The notes under the pieces were generated by a model that did not search any database, had not been told where the DNA came from, and saw only the letters and a program-made list of their open reading frames with translations. Below are positions 8,023-12,068 of a DNA stretch of 12,068 nt, in pieces. Numbering within the stretch: position 1 is the first letter of the stretch; each line of letters begins with the position of its first letter. The DNA is from an uncultured bacterium. Its GTDB lineage: Bacteria > Patescibacteriota > Gracilibacteria > Absconditabacterales > Absconditicoccaceae. The translations under genes and the position numbers were made by a program. Where the stretch lies: the NCBI GenBank assembly GCA_937906635.1, contig CALCYP010000129.1:1-12068 (forward strand), given 5' to 3'.

Positions 8023-8478
8023 ATGGAATTAAAATTTGCAAGTCATTGCGTATATCAAATAAGATACCATCAGGTGTTATGTATAAAATACAGAAAGAAG
8101 ATATTAAGAGAGAGAAGATACAGAGAATGACTAAAAGAAATAATAAGGGAGGTAAGTGAAAGGTATTGGTATGAAATAGATGAAATATGAACAGATGGCG
8201 ATCATGTACATATATTTGTATGAGCGACACCAAAAGAATCACCAAGCAAGATAATGCAAGTAATAAAGAGTATAACAGCAAAAGAAATGTTTAGAAAGTA
8301 TCCAGAAATAAAAAAGGAACTGCGGTGATGATCGTTTTGGAGTGACTGATGATATATAGGAACAGTATGAGAATGAACAAATGAAGATATAGTAAAAAGG
8401 TATATACAGAATCAGTGAGACGAAATTGAACGTAAACAGTATAAACAACTAAAATTATTTACTATACGTGATGTGTAG
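8023..8478 (+). CDS. tnpA: IS200/IS605 family transposase TnpA (Y1 HUH)
   Basis: Single-strand transposase of 151 residues, the usual length. The HUH motif is DHVHIFV with H61 and H63. The catalytic tyrosine Y127 and Q131 lie in KRYIQNQ, the same spacing as in IS608 TnpA. SPSKIMQVIKSITAKEMF and GGSFWSDGGYIGTVGEGTNE are family hallmarks. All catalytic residues are present, so the protein is probably active. Glycines in FVGATP, RGGSFWSDGG and VGEG are TGA codons, which means the element is adapted to the code-25 host rather than freshly imported. An AAGGA-like ribosome site lies about 10 nt before the ATG. No tnpB is present. Confidence 0.95.
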
Positions 8479-8484
8479 TAAATA

Positions 8485-8506
8485 CCCCGCAGCTCTGCTG
8501 CGTGGG
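8485..8506 (+). repeat. IS200 right-end hairpin
   Basis: Stem CCC-C-GCAGC / GCTGC-G-T-GGG around TCT, 6 nt after the tnpA stop and 18 nt before the -10 box of the first small RNA. Confidence 0.75.
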
Positions 8507-8524
8507 ATTATTTATTTTTTTGAG

Positions 8525-8530
8525 TATAAT
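8525..8530 (+). promoter_or_regulatory. -10 box of small RNA 1, -35 missing
   Basis: TATAAT preceded by TTTTTTTGAG, matching the third RNA's promoter. The place 16-17 nt upstream is inside the IS200 right-end hairpin and reads GTGGGA-like, with no -35. Confidence 0.55.
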
Positions 8531-8536
8531 GTAACC

Positions 8537-8607
8537 GTTGGAGTAAATCCTCATGTGCCGGTTGCCGTAAGTGAACCCGTTATCGTGGTGCATATGGGGT
8601 TTCCTTT
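8537..8607 (+). ncRNA. Structured small RNA 1 (DUF3800-associated type, orphan)
   Basis: The closing stem P1 pairs CCTCATGTGC (8549-8558) with GCATATGGGG (8590-8599) over 10 bp, with G-U pairs, followed by a U-rich tail. Inside, CGG-TT and AA-CCG can pair (8559-8579), then ATCGTGGT, which is also found in RNA 2. The 5' leader carries the AAC...AGTAAA motif common to all three RNAs. No DUF3800 gene lies next to it. Expression is uncertain because the -35 box is absent. Confidence 0.65.
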
Positions 8608-8636
8608 TAATTAAAATTTTGAAGTTCCAAAAAAAA

Positions 8637-8681
8637 TTTCATAAAAAAAATATTGAAAAAAGATTTGCATTTTAAAAAATT
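8637..8681 (+). repeat. Small-RNA upstream region (copy of 6625-6670)
   Basis: Carries TTGCAT, the -35 box of small RNA 2. 44 of 46 aligned positions agree with the orphan copy at 6625-6670. Confidence 0.7.
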
Positions 8682-8692
8682 TTGTATATACT
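8665..8692 (+). promoter_or_regulatory. Promoter of small RNA 2
   Basis: TTGCAT, a 16-nt spacer and TATACT. The start is expected near 8699. Confidence 0.7.
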
Positions 8693-8698
8693 AACACT

Positions 8699-8794
8699 GT
8701 TGAAGTAAAACAACAATTGTTGTTAGCCCTATATGTCGATCACCGGAGGTGGTCCGTCCCGATTTATCGGGATCGTGGTATATATAGGGTTTTC
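8699..8794 (+). ncRNA. Structured small RNA 2, paired with DUF3800 gene A
   Basis: P1 pairs CCCTATATGT (8727-8736) with ATATATAGGG (8780-8789) over 10 bp, followed directly by UUUU. Two hairpins sit inside: CACC-GGA-GGTG (8741-8751) and TCCCGAT/ATCGGGA (8757-8772). The 5' leader has AAC...AGTAAAA and a perfect 16-nt palindrome at 8709-8724; the leader is exactly 16 nt longer than in RNA 1 and RNA 3, so the palindrome is an insertion. The RNA ends 7 nt before the stop of the convergent DUF3800 gene. Candidate RNA classes near DUF3800 genes have been reported by comparative genomics (from memory). Whether this belongs to one of them is untested. Confidence 0.75.
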
Positions 8795-8800
8795 TATTAA

Positions 8801-9430
8801 TTAAACAATTTGCTTTTCTAAAATAATTTTATTTTTGATGATTCAATATAATTCGAAATCATTATGTTCATATTTTCTATGAAGTGCGAAAGCAACGGCA
8901 TCAACAATCTCTAATCAGCCATCAAATCATGGTGCTTTTATTTGTATATCAATTTTTAAGATATTGTTTAATTGATTTAATATATATTTTTTAAAATTTT
9001 CATTTAATGATTTCTTTGTTTCTCTACGAGATGCTGTGAATTTTATCAAATCTCATACAACAAAAAATCATCTGTTTTTACATAGCTCTAATAGTTTATA
9101 TACAATATCGTTGTAAAGGACATGCGGATTGTTTTTTAAATTATATGGTAGCTCTCTTTTATTTATAATACTGGCAACTATTTTTATATCTTTACGAGAT
9201 ATTAAATCTAAAATTCTTTTTACTATATTTGTCGATTCTTTATTTGAATGAAAAAATGTTCAGTTAATTTTTACTCATTTTCAAATTGCTCGTTTACGAA
9301 TATTTTTCATAATTATTTCTGAATCTTTTTCATTTTTTGCTATCAAAAATGTTATAATGAAATATTTTGAACTTCATATTTTATTTGAGAACCCCAGATC
9401 TCCACTTTCATCCATATAAATATATGCCAT
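8801..9430 (-). CDS. DUF3800 protein A (RNase H-like fold)
   Basis: 209 residues. The family signature YMDESGDLGF at 5-14 gives acidic D7, E8 and D11. A central ASRRETKKSLNENF follows, then a C-terminal IVDAVAFALHRKYEH with D177, the usual DUF3800 ending. The acidic set fits a metal-dependent RNase H-like nuclease; no activity is established for this protein. Paralogue B shares the first 14 residues, the (A)S-RET--LNENF motif and the KYEH ending. Eight or more TGA glycines. The gene converges on small RNA 2, 7 nt apart; I see no clear terminator on its own strand, so its mRNA may run antisense through the RNA. It is transcribed from a promoter almost identical to that of B. Confidence 0.88.
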
Positions 9431-9460
9431 TTTCGTCGTTAAAACTAAAATATCACATCC

Positions 9461-9488
9461 ACTATAGCAAAATCTGTCAAAAAACCAA
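9461..9488 (-). promoter_or_regulatory. Promoter of DUF3800 gene A
   Basis: TTGGTT, a 16-nt spacer and TATAGT on the minus strand. The spacer contains TTGACAGATTTTGC, almost the same as in the promoter of gene B (10269-10296), so it may be an operator. Confidence 0.6.
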
Positions 9489-9510
9489 TTGAATTTTTTA
9501 TAAAAAAAAC

Positions 9511-9538
9511 TTGCTTTTAATTTTTTTTTGAGTATAAT
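9511..9538 (+). promoter_or_regulatory. Promoter of small RNA 3
   Basis: TTGCTT, a 16-nt spacer and TATAAT. It is divergent from the DUF3800 A promoter, 22 nt away. Confidence 0.65.
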
Positions 9539-9544
9539 AACTTT

Positions 9545-9608
9545 AACAAAGTAATTCCCTATGTACGGGGTTCCGGAGGTTTCTCATAAAGTGTGCATAG
9601 GGTTTTTG
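9545..9608 (+). ncRNA. Structured small RNA 3, paired with DUF3800 gene B
   Basis: P1 pairs CCCTATGTAC (9557-9566) with GTGCATAGGG (9593-9602), 10 bp, followed by UUUUU. The interior is shorter (26 nt) and contains CCGGAGGT, shared with RNA 2. The leader holds AAC...AGTAA and is 18 nt from the -10 box to P1, as in RNA 1. The U-tract abuts the stop of convergent DUF3800 gene B. Confidence 0.72.
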
Positions 9609-9609
9609 T

Positions 9610-10242
9610 TTATTCAAAAAGCATCTTTTCTATCAACATTTTCTTCTCAATTATATTATAATACTTATCGTTTTTATGTTCATATTTTTGATACACAGCA
9701 AAACATAAAGCGTCAGCAATTTGCAATCACTTTTCTTGGGGTGGTTTGATTACAAATTCTATATTTGGTTGATCTTTGTGCCTATTTTTCAAATACTCTA
9801 AAAAATTTTCATTTAAAGTTCTGTTAGTTTCCCTACAAGATGCTATAAAAATGACTTTTTCATTGTCTGAAAATAAATTGTACGTAATTAAGCTATCAAT
9901 AAGAACATTAACAACCCGGTTATACAACATATGTTTTTGATCTTGAAAATTTGTATATACCTTTTTTTTATCCAGGATTAAGGACATAATTTTTACATCT
10001 TTTTGTATTGTAGAAGTCAATAATTTAGAAATTGATTCAGGAGACTCCCTAAAAGAATGAAAAATTCATGATTTAATTTTTATTTTTTTACCCTTTAACC
10101 ATTGGAAGAACTTTTTTATAATCACATTCGGAATCTTTTCATCTTTTGTAATCAAAAATGTTATTACAAAAAATTTACTCGTACGATTTTTTGTCATATC
10201 AAACCCCAAATCTCCACTTTCATCCATATAAATATATGCCAT
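9610..10242 (-). CDS. DUF3800 protein B (RNase H-like fold)
   Basis: 210 residues, paralogue of protein A. YMDESGDLGF (5-14), a central SCRETNRTLNENF and LQIADALCFAVYQKYEH near the C-terminus with D177. Between these landmarks the two proteins have diverged strongly, which suggests an old duplication or selection for different partners. Glycines at KSGIF and EKGLQ are TGA. The stop lies directly against the U-tract of convergent small RNA 3, the same layout as gene A with RNA 2. A metal-dependent nuclease acting on RNA or RNA/DNA is plausible from the fold; the target is unknown. The start is the ATG shared exactly with A (MAYIYMDESGD). Confidence 0.88.
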
Positions 10243-10268
10243 ATCGCTTTTCTAAACTGAAATATCCC

Positions 10269-10296
10269 ACTATAGCGAAATCTGTCAAAAAATCAA
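10269..10296 (-). promoter_or_regulatory. Promoter of DUF3800 gene B
   Basis: TTGATT, a 16-nt spacer and TATAGT. The spacer, with TTGACAGATTTCGC, matches the gene A promoter with one change. Confidence 0.6.
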
Positions 10297-10321
10297 TTGA
10301 ATTTATGATTTTATTTTTCAT

Positions 10322-10349
10322 TTGACTTCGTTCATTCAATCAATACTAT
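10322..10349 (+). promoter_or_regulatory. Promoter of the acetyltransferase gene
   Basis: TTGACT, a 16-nt spacer and TACTAT, 31 nt before the ATG. Divergent from the DUF3800 B promoter. Confidence 0.5.
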
Positions 10350-10380
10350 CAAAACCTACATTTAGAAAACAAAACTTACC

Positions 10381-10773
10381 ATGACAAAAAATTTTATCAC
10401 AGAATCAAACAGAATTTATTTACCAGACGAAAATTGAAATACTCTCGCAGAAATCACTTTTGAAAAAGTCAATAAAACCACTTATGACATATATCATACT
10501 TTCGTAGATGAATCAATGAGAGGACAATGAATCGCCGACGAATTAGTCCAAAAAGCCACTGAATATATCAAATGACAATGATTTTCTGTCACTGCATCAT
10601 GCCCCTTTGCAAAAAGAAAACTAAAAAACAAAAAAAAGGGAAGTATAACTTCCCCCAAAATCACGAAAGATCCGGTAAATTCTCAATGAGCGCGATTTCA
10701 CGCACAGCCGATTCAGCAGAATCAGAACAATGAACGGCATTTCTCATGATATCTCTACCATAGATTGCCCTAA
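10381..10773 (+). CDS. Small GNAT acetyltransferase (YjdJ/Acetyltransf_CG type)
   Basis: Predicted acetyl-CoA dependent N-acetyltransferase. The compact family pattern is seen: NRIYLPDENGNTLAEITF (9-26), YDIYHTFVDESMRGQGIADE with the acetyl-CoA loop RGQG, then FSVTASCPFAKRKL near residues 70-83. The family is usually about 90-100 residues and ends near this point. Here no TAA/TAG follows, and the frame continues through a terminator hairpin and antisense to ndk until TAA at 10771, giving 130 residues with an unfamily-like tail. Removing one A in the A-run at about 10611-10619 would put TAA just after KR, so a recent one-base insertion (or a sequencing error) is possible. The core is secure, the C-terminus is not. 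Confidence 0.75.
10631..10654 (-). terminator. Intrinsic terminator of ndk
   Basis: GGGAAGT and ACTTCCC pair over 7 bp with a 3-nt loop, followed on the minus strand by seven T. It begins 6 nt after the TGA of ndk. Confidence 0.85.
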
Positions 10774-11074
10774 TTTGCCAATCATCGCAAGCTTTAGGAT
10801 CTGTAGGCCCGACAATTCCACGAGCATCAGAAATGAACCCCTTGAGAATCATGACGTAGATTTGATCAGATGTCATATAGTCTATGACTTCTTGATAAAA
10901 AGGCTTTTCGCGAAGATTTGCATAAAATTGCTTCGCGATTTTTTCAGAGAACTTGGTCTTCTTTTCAGACACAAGATCAAATCCATTATATTCGAATATA
11001 CCTCTAATCTCAGAAGCAGACTGACAAAAACCTGGTTTAACGATAACCAGAAACTTTTCTTTAATCCTATCCAT
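10661..11074 (-). CDS. ndk: Nucleoside diphosphate kinase, ending at TGA
   Basis: Transfers the gamma-phosphate of ATP to nucleoside diphosphates through a phosphohistidine. 137 residues, a normal length. Seen: FLVIVKPG (8-15), KPFYQEVIDYMTS, VGPTDPKACDDWQIRAIYG and the active-site RNAVHCSDSAESAVREIA, in which the usual NxxHGSDS glycine is cysteine. All seven glycines are GGN, none TGA. The only sensible end is TGA at 10661-10663, 6 nt before a strong terminator. With TGA as glycine, the frame would run through that hairpin with no stop before the U-tract. This points to recent acquisition from a standard-code donor, although the promoter has the local form. The call is secure; how it terminates is open. 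Confidence 0.88.
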   Translation of the reverse strand: MDRIKEKFLVIVKPGFCQSASEIRGIFEYNGFDLVSEKKTKFSEKIAKQFYANLREKPFYQEVIDYMTSDQIYVMILKGFISDARGIVGPTDPKACDDWQIRAIYGRDIMRNAVHCSDSAESAVREIALIENLPDLS

Positions 11075-11111
11075 ATTTTTTATTTTTAGAGTTGTTTTAT
11101 TACGAATTGTA

Positions 11112-11139
11112 ATTATAAATATTTTTTTTAAATTATCAA
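11112..11139 (-). promoter_or_regulatory. Promoter of ndk
   Basis: TTGATA, a 16-nt spacer and consensus TATAAT on the minus strand, 37 nt before the ndk ATG. Confidence 0.65.
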
Positions 11140-11163
11140 CAAGATTTTGAACAAAAATTTTTG

Positions 11164-11193
11164 AAAAAAAATCGCAGTTTTACCCACGATTTT
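11164..11193 (-). terminator. Terminator of rplI
   Basis: AAAATCG (11193-11187) and CGATTTT (11174-11168) pair around a 12-nt loop and are followed by TTTT on the minus strand, 22 nt after the rplI stop. Confidence 0.55.
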
Positions 11194-11215
11194 ATATATC
11201 ACTCAACGATACTAA

Positions 11216-11803
11216 TTATTCATCTTTCATTTCTTCTTTTACTTCTTCCTTATTTTCAGAATCTTCAGACACTTTCTGATCATCTTCAGAAATTTTTACC
11301 TTTTCTTTTTTCTCAATTACTTCTGGATTTTCAGCATTTACTTTTACAGCAATATCTCATTTAATATCTTTGTACAAGAAAGGAACAACAAAATCTCAAA
11401 TAGTTGTAATTTTCTTTTTCATCTTGAAAAAATGTTCTTCAACATCCAATTTGTATGTCTCTTTTACTAATTTTGCAATATCCGATTCATCAATTTTTGC
11501 ATACAAAGTACCATCTTTGTTTACTTTTCCAGTAAATAGCAATCATCCATCTTTTTCGATGTTTGAAAGTAATCATTTGAATCATTCAGCTTTTGCTACT
11601 CTTTCTTTTTCAGCAGCTTTAATTTTTTGAGAGTATCTATTTACCATATTTGCTGTAGCTAAAACTGCCATGTTTTTTGGCAATAATACATTTCTAGCAA
11701 AAACTGGCTTTACTCTAACAATTTCGAACCTCTCTCCCAAGTGTTTATTTGATTCCAACAAAATCACTTCGATAGTTCTGTTCTCTAATTTTCTCCTTGG
11801 CAT
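11216..11803 (-). CDS. rplI: 50S ribosomal protein bL9 with charged C-terminal tail
   Basis: Structural protein of the large ribosomal subunit, 195 residues against about 150 in most bacteria. The N-terminal RNA-binding domain is clear: IEVILLESNKHLGERFEIV, RVKPVFARNVLLPKNMAVLAT (about 30-50). A long connecting helix rich in K, E and A follows, then the C-terminal domain GGLLFTGKVNKDGTLY to IGDFVVPFLYKDI. The extra length is a tail of about 40 residues rich in Glu, Lys and Asp (from about residue 155). The usual conserved glycine in VKPGFARN is valine here. TGA glycines occur at AEGFKG, DGG, TIGDF and IKGD. The gene stands alone with its own promoter; the common rpsF-ssb-rpsR neighbours are not seen upstream. 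Confidence 0.93.
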
Positions 11804-11836
11804 GGAAATAATAATTAATAATTAAAATTTAATAAT

Positions 11837-11849
11837 GGAGAATATCTCC
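11837..11849 (-). promoter_or_regulatory. Small hairpin and possible 10-codon ORF in the rplI leader
   Basis: GGAGA-ATA-TCTCC forms a 5-bp hairpin in the predicted rplI 5' leader. A short frame, MEEIFSIIKF, starts at 11854 and ends at TAA (11822), overlapping it. Either could matter for translation control; nothing else supports this. Confidence 0.25.
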
Positions 11850-11867
11850 TCCATCAAAACAACAAAG

Positions 11868-11895
11868 AATATAAAAAAATAAAATAAAAAATCAA
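11868..11895 (-). promoter_or_regulatory. Predicted promoter of rplI
   Basis: TTGATT, a 16-nt spacer and TATATT on the minus strand, about 65 nt before the rplI ATG. The stretch 11896-12008 upstream is AT-rich with no gene seen. Confidence 0.5.
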
Positions 11896-12009
11896 TAGAA
11901 AATTGACAAAACATCTACTTTGCACAATGTTGTGTGTTAAACCTCGAAACATATATACAAATATTCACAAACATAAAAAACTCATCCAAAAAATTTTTCA
12001 TTTCAGAAA

Positions 12010-12032
12010 AAATTCGGCTCAGCTTCGAATTT
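12010..12032. other. Hairpin of unknown role
   Basis: AAATTCG and CGAATTT pair over 7 bp (8 with a G-U) around a GC-containing loop. It is distinctly less AT-rich than its surroundings. Confidence 0.4.
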
Positions 12033-12068
12033 CACTAATGTCGAACGAAGCGAGACATTATTTGAAAT
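12029..12068. other. Long hairpin at the window edge
   Basis: Nested arms ATTTCA/TGAAAT and TAATGTC/GACATTA surround GAACGAAGCGA. It may be the terminator of a gene beyond the window or an interspersed repeat; the window ends inside it. Confidence 0.4.

Larger units (their letters stand above)
7922..8510 (+). mobile_element. IS200-type insertion sequence, tnpA only
   Basis: A tnpA gene lies between two 22-nt hairpins at 7928-7949 and 8485-8506, as expected for IS200/IS605 elements, which transpose as single strands and recognise subterminal hairpins. No TnpB follows. The outer ends are approximate because the cleavage tetranucleotides are not evident. The element lies just upstream of the -10 box of the first small RNA. 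Confidence 0.8.

Noticed and set aside
7910..8448. Two hydrophobic minus-strand frames
   Set aside because: They are antisense to tnpA, whose HUH motif and catalytic residues are clear on the plus strand.
8525..9608. Type III toxin-antitoxin RNA (ToxI-like repeats)
   Set aside because: The RNAs are single structured units, not short tandem repeats, and the adjacent proteins are DUF3800, not ToxN.
10730..11089. Plus-strand 119-residue frame
   Set aside because: Antisense to ndk; no family features, while the minus strand gives a full NDK.
11161..11630. Two plus-strand frames
   Set aside because: Antisense to rplI, which is well supported.

Overview
The window reads as a chromosomal segment of an AT-rich bacterium that decodes TGA as glycine (genetic code 25), so Absconditabacteria (SR1) or Gracilibacteria (BD1-5) is the best fit; I cannot separate the two. 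Almost every gene is cut by in-frame TGA under the standard code. All become full-length when TGA is glycine, and the TGA codons fall on family-conserved glycines, for example in the helicase SGTP motif, the GNAT RGQG motif and the HTH turn after AKML. All CDS coordinates here use TAA/TAG stops, except ndk, which appears to end at TGA.

Layout: gltX start (1-157, minus); HigBA toxin-antitoxin pair (399-1026, plus); a minus-strand operon running from about 6580 down to 1076. That operon holds a structured leader RNA, a small SAM-methyltransferase subunit, an Eco57I-type methyltransferase, a GIY-YIG/DExH helicase-nuclease and a zinc-ribbon protein with pentapeptide GY(D/N)xx repeats. Next come a Panacea-antitoxin/RelE-like toxin pair (6700-7780, minus), an IS200 element (about 7922-8510), and a tandem array of small structured RNAs paired with DUF3800 genes (8525-10242). 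A GNAT acetyltransferase, ndk and rplI (bL9) close the window.

The part most worth attention is 8525-10242. Three small plus-strand RNAs share a promoter type, a 5' motif, a 10-bp closing stem whose sequence differs with pairing preserved, and a U-tract. Two of them converge tail-to-tail on two paralogous DUF3800 (RNase H-like) genes. Each of those genes has its own near-identical promoter. The RNA-DUF3800 unit is therefore duplicated, and the first RNA has lost its protein gene. The first RNA also appears to have lost its -35 box to insertion of the Panacea module and/or the IS200: a 44/46 copy of the second RNA's upstream region survives at 6625-6670.

The block between the housekeeping genes gltX and ndk/rplI looks like a defence and addiction island: two toxin-antitoxin modules, a restriction-modification operon, an IS and the DUF3800-RNA units. 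A second RNA of interest is the restriction operon leader (about 6430-6580). It has two interleaved inverted repeats (a-b-a'-b') ending in U7, which could act as a pseudoknot or terminator switch. ndk has seven glycines, none coded by TGA, and its TGA sits 6 nt before a strong terminator, as if imported from a standard-code donor.
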